DNA of 64,000 nt, from positions 1 through 64,000 of the forward strand of contig JAREWP010000065.1 of the NCBI GenBank assembly GCA_029001845.1. The letters are read 5' to 3'. Both the position numbers and the translations under genes were made by a program. Source of the stretch: Candidatus Magnetocorallium paracelense. Lineage in GTDB: Bacteria > Nitrospirota > Thermodesulfovibrionia > Thermodesulfovibrionales > Magnetobacteriaceae. Position 1 is the first letter of the stretch; every line of letters begins with the position of its first letter. The notes under the pieces are model-generated. The model was not told where the DNA came from, searched no databases, and saw only the letters and a program-made list of their open reading frames with translations. This document shows, piece by piece, positions 19,288 through 28,400 of this stretch.

Positions 19288-20370
19288 TCACTTCAAATTT
19301 TTCTTTTCCTTCATTATTGTCTTACACATCTTCCCAAACTGTTTTTCCTTCTTTCTCTTCTCAAGATATGACATTTCATTAAAAGCACTTTCTTTGTTCA
19401 TTTTTAAAAAATTTTCGTATCTTTTCTCTGATAGCTTACCATTTTTCACAGCACTCAAAAGGGCGCAACCTTTTTCAACCACATGGGTGCAATCATTAAA
19501 GAGACAGTTTCTTGACAGCTCCGTTATTTCTGTAAATGTTTCTTTCAGTCCTGTTTCTATTGAAAAGTTTCCCAGTTCACGCATCCCCGGAGTATCTACT
19601 ATCATTGCGCCGCAATCTAACATTATTAATTGCCTGTGCGTAGTGACATGCCTTCCTTTGCTATCCTTTTCCCTAACTTGTTTAGTCTTGAATCTATTAT
19701 CTCCGATGAGATTATTTAATAATGATGTCTTTCCCACACCTGATGACCCTAATAAACAGTATGTTATCCCTGAATTAAGAAGTTCCTGTACGTTTTTAAA
19801 TCCTGACTCCTTTGTATTACAAAATGACTGAACGTCTAAATTAGGCATAATTTTTTTTATTTCAACGATTCGTTCTTCAACTTCCACAGGAGAGAGAAGA
19901 TCATTCTTGCTTAGTAATACGATCGGCTTGATATTACTCTCATTTATCATAGTAAGGTATCGCTCAAGACGCCTGACATTGAAATTATCATCCAGAGATT
20001 GGACAATAAATGCTACATCAATATTTGCAGCAATCAATTGAAAATCTATTTTTTTGCCGGCGGCTTTTCGTTTAAGCAGTGTTTTTCTCTGTATGATTTC
20101 ATGAATTATTGCAAAAGTATTATGATCATAGTAGCTGGCCAGAACCCAGTCCCCAACTGCCGGATAATCAAGAGCCGAGTTTGCACTATACATTACTTTA
20201 CCGAGTAACTCAGCTAACACATCACTTTCACCGTTAGTTATCATATAGCTGTCTTTGTGTACCGCTGTCACCCTGGCTATATTGAGCCCTTCCAAATTTT
20301 CTGTATGGATTTTGTCTCGCCACCGTTTATCAAAACCAAGCTCCTCTAAGTTATGCGTTATTTCATTCAT
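19288..20370 (-). CDS. rsgA: Small ribosomal subunit biogenesis GTPase RsgA
   Basis: 360 residues. It has an N-terminal OB-like domain, then a circularly permuted GTPase with G4 (LLSKNDLL) before G1 (GSSGVGKTSLLNNLIG) and G3 (DTPGMREL). A C-terminal zinc knuckle follows (CLFNDCTH...GCAL). This order is diagnostic of RsgA/YjeQ, which checks 30S subunit maturation. The basic tail with many lysines fits RNA contact. It is separated by about 250 bases from the radical SAM gene upstream and may have its own promoter. Confidence 0.95.
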   Translation of the reverse strand: MNEITHNLEELGFDKRWRDKIHTENLEGLNIARVTAVHKDSYMITNGESDVLAELLGKVMYSANSALDYPAVGDWVLASYYDHNTFAIIHEIIQRKTLLKRKAAGKKIDFQLIAANIDVAFIVQSLDDNFNVRRLERYLTMINESNIKPIVLLSKNDLLSPVEVEERIVEIKKIMPNLDVQSFCNTKESGFKNVQELLNSGITYCLLGSSGVGKTSLLNNLIGDNRFKTKQVREKDSKGRHVTTHRQLIMLDCGAMIVDTPGMRELGNFSIETGLKETFTEITELSRNCLFNDCTHVVEKGCALLSAVKNGKLSEKRYENFLKMNKESAFNEMSYLEKRKKEKQFGKMCKTIMKEKKNLK

Positions 20371-20616
20371 GATTTCATTTCCACTCCGTTACGGATGGCA
20401 TTTGCTTTTTACGACTTCTCATCGTCGTCCCTCCATGGAACTGTTTTCTGGTTGTATCTTACAACTTATCATAATCTTCCGTCTCAACATCCGGTATTTC
20501 GGCAAGGGCATCTTCAAACATCTTTTGACTGTTACATTTTGCCCTCTGCTACATCTAAAACCATTTCATCAGTGTTTTTAAATGATTTTCTATGGTCCGA
20601 CCCTCTTGTACTTAGC

Positions 20617-21585
20617 TTAAAACAATATTGATTCATCATAGGTTATATATCTTTTAAAAAAGCAGTTATGACAGAAATCGTACTCTCCGGCCTTTATTGT
20701 TATATTGTAAAAGTCATCACTGTCAATCGACTCAAGAAAATTGTCGTTGTCAAATACATTCGCCTTTATTACGGGAAATTCGTGGTGAGGGGTCATACAG
20801 CATAAAAAAATATCTCCGTCCCAAGACAGGACGCCTGCCAAGAGATTTTTAAACCTGCAAAGGTAATCCCCATCTCTTTTGACATGCTTAAATTTATCGG
20901 TAACAGGAAACCAATCTGCCGAATCATATAGATCCTCATTGATTCCTCTGATGAATATACCGTCCGTACCAATTTCCCTTGCCAGCTTTATGAAGCCTTC
21001 ATAACTGTTTTCATTAAACTTACTTATCAATGTATCAATATAGATCAATGGGTGATTCAAGCCTTCTTTGTCTCTTGTTTTTACCAGAAGTTTCAAATTA
21101 TTCAAAACAACATCCAAATCCGCACCTCTACGATAGACTCGATGTTGTTCAGATGTGAGTCCCTCGATGTCAAAATGAATCTCTCCTAATCCCGAGTTTA
21201 CCATAGCATTAAAATCCTTAATCCATGTCCCATTGGTGCAACATGTTGTATACAAATTTTTTTCGACTGCCGTATATTTAACAAAGTCTAAAAAACGAGG
21301 ATGCATGGTCGGTTCACCGCTGCCCATGAAGCTTACAGTGTCGAAAAGAGGAGAACAGGTATCCATAAAACTTCTGTATCGATCAAAATCCATGTTGCCG
21401 CGCTGCTTTTTATTAAAGCCTGAACCGGTACTGCAGAGAGGGCAATTAAGGTTACAACGATTGGTAAGCTCTACATTAATCCATCTGTCGCTGTATTTTT
21501 CGCAAAGACCTTTAATCAGAGAATCGTGGTTCATATTGATATAAGGCGATAGTTTTAAGGCAAGCAACTTGTTTTTTAAAGTCAC
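20617..21585 (-). CDS. Radical SAM protein with C-terminal SPASM-like cysteines
   Basis: 322 residues. The radical SAM cluster motif CNLNCPLC (CX3CX2C) lies near residue 45, followed by GSGEPTMHP and a TIM-barrel core. The C-terminal third has further cysteines (CRFK, FLCCMTPHH, CHNCFFKRY), as in SPASM/twitch domains that hold an extra Fe-S cluster. The substrate is unknown. It starts 10 bases after hemH ends, so it is the third gene of a hemE-hemH operon. A heme-linked role such as tetrapyrrole modification is possible, but peptide modification is the commoner activity of SPASM proteins. It is not HemN-like, as that family's CXXXCXXC context and HemN domain are absent. Confidence 0.85.
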   Translation of the reverse strand: MTLKNKLLALKLSPYINMNHDSLIKGLCEKYSDRWINVELTNRCNLNCPLCSTGSGFNKKQRGNMDFDRYRSFMDTCSPLFDTVSFMGSGEPTMHPRFLDFVKYTAVEKNLYTTCCTNGTWIKDFNAMVNSGLGEIHFDIEGLTSEQHRVYRRGADLDVVLNNLKLLVKTRDKEGLNHPLIYIDTLISKFNENSYEGFIKLAREIGTDGIFIRGINEDLYDSADWFPVTDKFKHVKRDGDYLCRFKNLLAGVLSWDGDIFLCCMTPHHEFPVIKANVFDNDNFLESIDSDDFYNITIKAGEYDFCHNCFFKRYITYDESILF

Positions 21586-21595
21586 TTTTAAATTA

Positions 21596-22564
21596 TTACA
21601 GCGCCTTCATTACTATATCCTTCAATGCTTTTATAAATAGGGGATGGTCATTTAAGGATTCTGTCCTCTTTAATTCGAGTCCTTGTTTCATTGCAAGGTC
21701 TTTATAAAGGATATCTATCTCATAGAGAGTCTCTATATGATCAGAAACAAAGCTGATCGGTACAACCAGAGCTTTTTTAACACCGCGATTGGCAAGCTTA
21801 TTTATAATCTCCTCAGTAGGAGGCTCGAGCCATTTCACCGGCCCGCTTCTGCTCTGGTAAGAAAGATGAAACTTCAAACTCTCCGGCAGCATAGACTTAA
21901 CACAATTGATAGTCATTAAAATTTCATCCACATAGGGATCTCCGCTTTCTATGAATTCAACGGGCAGGCTGTGAGCACTGAAAATAATTTGATCGCAATC
22001 GCCGCCGAATTCAAGCAGAGCACTTTCTATTCTCTCTTTCAGGCTCTCTATGTAAGCCGGCTCTTCCGGCCATGACTTTATATATCTGCAATCGATTTCA
22101 TAGTGCGTAAGCACCCTTTTCAATTCTCTGAAAGAAGAGCCCGTAGTCGCTTTGCTGTAATGGGGATAAAGCCCCAGAGCCACACACCTGGTTATGGAAG
22201 AGTCCTTTATCAGTTGTACCGTATCCTCTATAAATGGCCGCCAATATCTCATCCCCGTAAATACCTTGAATTCATAACCGCCATTTTCCGATTGATCGTT
22301 CAGAAACCTCTCCAGTACAACTGCCTGCCTGCCTGTAATCTCAAGAATTGGAGAAGCACCGCCAATCAGGCTGTACATTGTTTTACTCTTTTTCGATCTC
22401 AAAATCGAAATCAACCTGGCAATCGGCTTTTGGAAAAAAGAGGGGCCAAGCTTGATTATCTCTCTGTCCGAAAAAAGGTTATACAAAAAAGGTCGAACAG
22501 AATCAAGGGAGTCCGGCCCTCCGAGATTCAATAAAATTACGCCTGTTTTTTTTGTTTTATCCAT
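21596..22564 (-). CDS. hemH: Ferrochelatase
   Basis: 322 residues, the usual length. It begins KKTGVILLNLGGPDS, typical of HemH. It carries SAHSLP with the catalytic His and LSYQSRSGPVKWLEPPTEE with the conserved Glu region. It inserts Fe2+ into protoporphyrin IX (or coproporphyrin III in the alternative pathway) at the inner membrane face. It lies between hemE (107 bases upstream) and the radical SAM gene (10 bases downstream). No SD is obvious; instead an 8-bp inverted repeat overlaps the ATG. Confidence 0.95.
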   Translation of the reverse strand: MDKTKKTGVILLNLGGPDSLDSVRPFLYNLFSDREIIKLGPSFFQKPIARLISILRSKKSKTMYSLIGGASPILEITGRQAVVLERFLNDQSENGGYEFKVFTGMRYWRPFIEDTVQLIKDSSITRCVALGLYPHYSKATTGSSFRELKRVLTHYEIDCRYIKSWPEEPAYIESLKERIESALLEFGGDCDQIIFSAHSLPVEFIESGDPYVDEILMTINCVKSMLPESLKFHLSYQSRSGPVKWLEPPTEEIINKLANRGVKKALVVPISFVSDHIETLYEIDILYKDLAMKQGLELKRTESLNDHPLFIKALKDIVMKAL

Positions 22565-22579
22565 TTGGTTTAACCAAAT
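22563..22579. promoter_or_regulatory. Inverted repeat overlapping the hemH start codon
   Basis: ATTTGGTT-T-AACCAAAT is a perfect 8-bp inverted repeat with a 1-base centre. Its left arm includes part of the hemH start codon (minus strand). It could be an operator or a small mRNA hairpin masking the start. Function is inferred only from position. Confidence 0.3.
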
Positions 22580-22671
22580 CTAATGCCAATCTGTCACTTT
22601 AAATATACAACTTATTTCTGACCTGACCCTATAATAGCTTGAAAGTGGTCGCTTCCTAATCATCAGTAGAA

Positions 22672-23700
22672 TTATTTGGAACTTAACTCATGCACCCTGT
22701 CAACCAGAGCCTTTGCATTGTCCACCGGTGTTTCCGGCAATATGCCGTGGCCCAGATTAAATATATGTCCTCGAAGAGCGGATGCTTTGTCTAACACCGA
22801 CTTGGCTGCCTCACTGATGTGCTCTTTTGTCGAGAAAAGCAAACAGGGATCCAAATTTCCCTGAACAGAAGTGGTCTTTCCTACTTCCTCTGCTACTGCC
22901 GACATATCTATCCTCCAGTCCACACCGGTTACGTCTGCTCCTGACTCTTTTGCTATATGAAGCAAACCGGCGCAATTATTTACGAAATATATTACAGGGA
23001 TATTTTTTGACCTTAATTTTTTAATTATATTTTTTACAAAGGGGAATATATGAGCTTCATAATCGACCGGCGCGAGTACTCCGGCCCAGGAATCAAACAA
23101 TTGAACAGCATTCACTCCTGCGTCTATCTGTGCAGAGAGGTAAGAAATCACCATATTAGAAATCTTTTCTATAAGCTCTTTAAAAAGGCCGGGGTGTTGA
23201 AAAAGCATCTTTTTGGTGTTCATAAAATTTTTCGAGCTGCCACCTTCGATCATATAAGTCGCCAAAGTAAAAGGAGCGCCTGAAAATCCTATAAGCGGAA
23301 CTCTGGTCGATAATTCACGAGAAAGAATCCTGATTGTTTCCAATACATATGGAACATCCTCGTCGGGATTTATCACCCTGAGATTTTCCACTGACTTGGA
23401 GTCTCTTACAGGGTTTGATAAAACGGGCCCTTCTTTTTCGAGAAATTTCAAATCCAATCCCATTGGCTCTATAGGTATTAAAATATCTGAAAACAGAATA
23501 GCGGCATCCACGCCCAATATGTCAAGGGGCTGGATCGTTACCTCGGCGGCAAGCTCCGGAGTTTTGCAGAGAGTGAGAAAATCAACCTTAGATCGAACCT
23601 TTTTATACTCCGGGAGATACCTCCCGGCCTGTCTCATTATCCATATGGGCGTATAATCCACACTATGCCCGCCACATGCTCTGATAAATGTATCGTTCAT
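22672..23700 (-). CDS. hemE: Uroporphyrinogen decarboxylase
   Basis: 342 residues. N-terminal motif PIWIMRQAGRYLPEY carries the conserved Arg loop, followed by FSDILIP, GFSGAPFTLATYMIEGG, QLFDSWAG, and the C-terminal GHGILPETP. It decarboxylates the four acetate groups of uroporphyrinogen III to give coproporphyrinogen III. SD GGGAGGA lies three bases before the ATG. It leads the cluster hemE-hemH-radical SAM; hemC and cobA-hemD are elsewhere in the window. Confidence 0.97.
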   Translation of the reverse strand: MNDTFIRACGGHSVDYTPIWIMRQAGRYLPEYKKVRSKVDFLTLCKTPELAAEVTIQPLDILGVDAAILFSDILIPIEPMGLDLKFLEKEGPVLSNPVRDSKSVENLRVINPDEDVPYVLETIRILSRELSTRVPLIGFSGAPFTLATYMIEGGSSKNFMNTKKMLFQHPGLFKELIEKISNMVISYLSAQIDAGVNAVQLFDSWAGVLAPVDYEAHIFPFVKNIIKKLRSKNIPVIYFVNNCAGLLHIAKESGADVTGVDWRIDMSAVAEEVGKTTSVQGNLDPCLLFSTKEHISEAAKSVLDKASALRGHIFNLGHGILPETPVDNAKALVDRVHELSSK

Positions 23701-24095
23701 AAATCCTCCCTAAATAGGTATTTGTTCATAATGATCTGTAGTCAGTTTTCAGTTCAAGTCGACGTTTTCGGCGGACTTCAAGAAAAATGAAAAATCCTAT
23801 GCATTTTAAGATAATAGACTTTTTTATCGGCCATAAAAAAGAAGCCGTAATTTCCTACTGACTGTCTTTTTAATAAGAATCATTATACCATAATATCAGA
23901 ACACCTGACTTTAAGGCGCCTGGAGCCACGAGAAAAAAGTTACTGTCTCATCGAAAATCCTTATCATTAGTAATAAGAATCCAATTCTCCAGTAATAAGA
24001 ATCCAATTCTCCTTATATGCTTTAAAATTGATTTTTAATATAAATATCGTTCGGCAAGCTCTCTGATTGTTAACGTCCCGAATCAGAAGGTCTAC
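23701..24095. other. Non-coding stretch with a tandem 22-bp duplication
   Basis: No gene is supported. A 22-base unit beginning AGTAATAAGAATCC is repeated perfectly at 23969-23990 and 23991-24012, next to the 3' end of the decayed methyltransferase. The hemE promoter must lie near 23700-23800, but I cannot point to it. Confidence 0.6.
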
Positions 24096-24995
24096 CTATC
24101 CGGAATTCCTCCATCTTGTCACCCTTCTGGAATAGCGGTCTTCTTCCTTACGATATTGGTAGGTGGAAAGGATATTTTCGATGTGCTCAGGCAACAATCG
24201 GTTTTGGTGCTTGCCTTTCTCAAAGTGTTCGCCGGCATTAATAAAGAGCACATCCTCAGGCTTTTTGCATTTCTTCAAAACGAGAATACAGACAGGAATG
24301 CCTGTTGAGAAAAACAGATTGGCAGGCAAGGCGATCACTGTGTCGATATTTTCCTCTTCCAACAGCTTGCGCCGAATACGTTCCTCGGCGCCACCACGGA
24401 ACAGCACCCCATGGGGCAGGATGATCGCCATCACACCTTCCCTGCCGAGAAAGTGAAACCCGTGTAGCAGGAAAGCAAAGTCAGCAGCAGATTTAGGGGC
24501 CAATCAGTAATTCTTGAAGCGAAAATCATCTTCCAGCGCCCCATTCGGGTCCCGGCGATAACTGAAAGGCGGATTGGCGACTACGGCATCGAAATGCAGT
24601 TTCCTGGCAGGATTCGCCTCATTGAGAATATCCCAGTCATTGAACAGCGAATCGCCATGATGAATCACGAATTCCGAATCTTTCATTCCGTGGAGCAGCA
24701 TGTTCATGCGCGCCAGGTTGTAGGTGGTGATGTTTTTTTCCTGGCCGTAAATCTTGTTGATTCCATCCTTGCCAAGCTGGTTACGTACATTGAGAAGGAG
24801 AGAGCCTGAACCGCAGGCAAAGTCCACTATCTTGTCCAGTTTTTTCTTTTTGCCTAATTTCGGTTCCTGACTGTCAAGGATCACAATCCCGGAGAGGATG
24901 CTCGAAATCTGCTGAGGTATGTAAAATTCGCCCGCCTTCTTTCCGGACCCGGCGGCAAACTGTCCGATCAGGTATTCGTAAGCATTGCTGTAATA
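24096..24995 (-). pseudogene. Type I restriction-modification DNA methyltransferase (HsdM) remnant
   Basis: A minus-strand frame carries a contiguous HsdM core: YEYLIGQFAAGSGKKAGEFYIPQQ, the SAM motif DFACGSGSLL, the catalytic NPPF, then an in-frame TGA (about 24504-24506) directly followed in the same frame by LAPKSAADFAFLLHG and GREGVMAIILPHGVLF. The N-terminal ~120 residues of HsdM are missing, the frame becomes unrelated above about 25000, and the C-terminus is cut after the YSRRV segment. No hsdS or hsdR is next to it. The gene is dead, with at least three lesions. It marks an old defence island beside PKS-B. Confidence 0.9.
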
Positions 24996-25211
24996 GAGGA
25001 TTAATTTTGCTATCCTTATATATTTATATTGAAGTTCATAAATCGTGTTGTATCTTCTAACTTAAATCTGGCATTATTTAAGAAAATGACTTTCATTCGG
25101 TATCCCGCGAGTATTTCCTTCAACGATTGTGGTTCCTCATGTAAACCTCTCCTTACAATATAAAGCATATTTCGTTTTATTCAATCAAAATAGTATCATA
25201 TGAAAAACTAT

Positions 25212-25326
25212 TCCTCTGCGTTCTCTGCGTCTCTGCGTTAAAATAAAAACGTTACGTATATTGATCACGATCCAAAGGACTTTTAACGCAGAGACGCAGA
25301 GAACGCAGAGAACGCAGAGAGAGATG
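25212..25326 (+). repeat. Dispersed repeat family 2, copy 1
   Basis: The left end CTCTGCGTCTCTGCGTTAAA and the right end TTTTAACGCAGAGACGCAGAG are inverted, around a core with AAAAACGTTACGTA. The right end carries several AACGCAGAGA-type units. A second copy in opposite orientation is at 46411-46516. This copy ends about 107 bases before the PKS-B start codon. Between 24996 and this repeat I see no gene. Confidence 0.85.
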
Positions 25327-25433
25327 GGAACGACTTCCGTATAAAATCTCCAAACACATTTGGTATTCTATATTTATATACCAAAGTGCTTTTGTAACTA
25401 CTCAGTCGTCAGAGTTCAGAAGACTAAAAAATA

Positions 25434-28400
25434 ATGAAAAAAGATATCGCAGTCATCGGCATAGCCTGTCGTTTTCCCGGTGCGAGTAATTACCATGAAT
25501 ATTGGTTGAATTTATTGGAAGGTAAAAACTCCATCCGGGAGATACCGCCTGACCGTTGGAGTTTAGAGGATTTTTACTCTCCAGACATAGAAGAGCCGAA
25601 TCGCAGTATCAGTAAATGGTGCGGCATAGTAGAGGGGATCGACCTCTTTGATAATAAATTTTTCTCCATCTCCCCTCGTGAAGCCAAAAGCATGGACCCT
25701 CAGCAGCGGCTCTTGCTGGAAGAGACCTGGCGCTGTATCGAGGACTCCGGTGTCTCGCTAACCACCTTGCAGTCCCATAAAACCTCTGTTTTTGTCGGTG
25801 TAATGAGCAGCGACTACTCCCAAGGCATGTCTGCGGCCGGTCTGGTGACGGACAGCTACTCAACGATCGGGAATTATGACGCCATTCTGTCTAATCGAAT
25901 ATCCTATGCCCTTGGTTTCAATGGTACGAGCCTGACTATCAATGCGGCCTGCGCCGCCTCATTGGTGGCTTTGCATAACGCTAAGGCTGCTTTGAGAACA
26001 GGGGAGAGTGATTTTTCAATCGCTGCAGGGGTGAATCTGAATACCAGTCCCTTAAAGTATATCTCCTTTTCCAAGGCTCGAATGTTAAGCCCTGACGGCC
26101 GGTGCAAAACCTTTGACAAAGATGCAAACGGCTATGTTCCCGGAGACGGTATCGGGGTGGTCTTATTACAACCCCTGGAAGATGCTTTAAAGGACGGAAA
26201 TCATATCTATGGCATTATCAAAGGTTCCGCCGTAAACCATGGCGGACAGGCCTTAACCATAACCGCCCCAAAGGTGGAAGCCCAGCAGGAGGTCATTCTC
26301 AATGCTTATAAAGATGCTGAAATACGTGCTGAAACGGTTACTTATGTTGAGGCCCATGGTACGGGTACATCATTGGGAGATCCCATAGAAGTGGAAGCCT
26401 TAACCAGGGCTTTCCGGCAGTATACAGAGGAAAAACATTTCTGCTATATCGGTTCCGTTAAAACCAATATCGGCCATTTAGAGGGTGCGGCCGGCATAGC
26501 AGGAATTATTAAAGTCCTTTTAATGATGCAGGCGTCAAAGATCGCCCCTACCCTGAATATCCGAACCCTCAATCCCGTTATCCTCTTTGACGAATCCCCC
26601 TTTCTTATAGCATCTACATTAGAGGATTGGGTGACAAGAGAAAAGGAACTACCCTTACGGGCCGGTGTGAGTTCTTTTGGTTTTGGCGGTGTGAATGCCC
26701 ATGCCATTGTGGAGGATTTTCCGATTATGAAGGCGCGGGCATTGCGGGAGAAAAGAAAAAAGGCGAAAAGGGGGCAGATGTTTATGCTTCCTGCCGGTGA
26801 TGGCATCTCAGGTGATTTCTCTGATCATAAAGGGCGAAGTCCGGATTACCTCTTTATGATTTCCGGAAAGACACCAAAGGCCCTGTCGCAATTGATAGAT
26901 GCCTGGAAAGGCTTTATAGAAAGGGATTCATTCTATGAATTTTGCCTGCAGGATATTTGCGCTACCCTAATGACAGGCAGAGAGAGCTATGCCTGTCGCC
27001 ATGGCTGTAGAATCCATACAAAATCGGAGTTGATCGATTTTATAAAAAACACACCCCCTGTAATGAACAAAACTATTGAAGAAATACCCTGCTCTCTCAG
27101 GCTTGGCAATATGACCTTTAATGGATTTGAAGGATTTCTGCCATTTATCCATGAGATCAGCCTGTTTAATATAAAACTACAGGAAACAATAAATCGATTC
27201 GATAAGGTACTATCTCAAGAGATAAAAAAGAACCTTAAAAAACCGGTCTGGCCCAAGGATAAACAACGGTTATTCTCCTTTTTAACGGCCTATACGTCTA
27301 TTGCAACTATCATGGAAACAGGCTTTAAACCGAGTCTCATATTCGGTGAAAGAGATGGTTTATTGCTCAGCCTGACCCTAAGCGGCATGGTTTGTGTTGA
27401 AGATGTTGTTTTCCTGTTAGAAGGCAGTAAAAAGTTACATCAAATAAAGCTAAAGCCGCCGGATATCCCCTTTTATGATCCCCTGTCAAAAGAAAATATA
27501 ATGCCTTTTCACTTTACCGGTGATTATTTGAAATCATTGATTAGAGGCTTGGAACTCCCTGATGAAGTATTCCGGGCGAATCAAATGCAGGCATTGTTAC
27601 TTAAAGAGAGTCAACCTACATTTAAAAAATTTCTCAATGAATGGAACCTGCCCCTTAATACAAGTGCAGGCCGTGATATGGATTCATTACTCAATAAAGA
27701 TGCATTAGCAACCCAAAGTGATACATTGCCCGAAAAAGGAAGACTCCTGTTAATGTTGATTATTGACAGTTGCCGGTGCATGCTTGACAGGAAGTGGGAT
27801 CTTACAAGGAAACAATCTATCGCTGATCCCGGATACCATGAATTGTTGGATCTGCTCATAGACGGGGTTTTGACAAAGGAAGATGTTATAAACCTTTGCG
27901 AGGGCAAAGACAATAATTTGGATACCATTGCCAAGTCTATGAATCGAAACCACCATTTTTTTAACAAGACCCGCCCCTATGGGATGATCAGGAAAGAGCA
28001 CCAAAACCTCTCTGTCATACCTGATATGGATGAATGGTTTCATCAGATAAAGAGTATGAAAACACCCTCTTTACCGTCTCCGGAGCATATGGGGTGTATC
28101 GAATTCGGGGAATTTAGTGAACCGGTAAAATCCGCCAAATCTTTAAAAATACCGGAGATCCATATCCATACTTTTAAAGATACCCTGCTCTACTTATGGC
28201 TCAATCATGTGGATATTGCCTGGCATATGGTATACCCGGAGGGATCTTTTGAAAAGGTTTCTCTGCCTGTTTATGAATTTGACAGGGCATCATTTTGGTT
28301 AAATAGGGAGGTAAACCAGGAGAAAGAGGATAAGAGACAGCGATTAAGAGATTCCCTGACGATTTCCCCAACCGCTCCCCTTATTACCAGCCACGTCATA

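Noticed and set aside
24500-24510. In-frame TGA in hsdM as a possible selenocysteine
   Set aside because: HsdM has no known Sec position, and the gene is also truncated at both ends.
25280-25326. AACGCAGAGA-type tandem units looked like a short CRISPR array
   Set aside because: Units are ~10 bases without spacers and belong to an inverted dispersed element.
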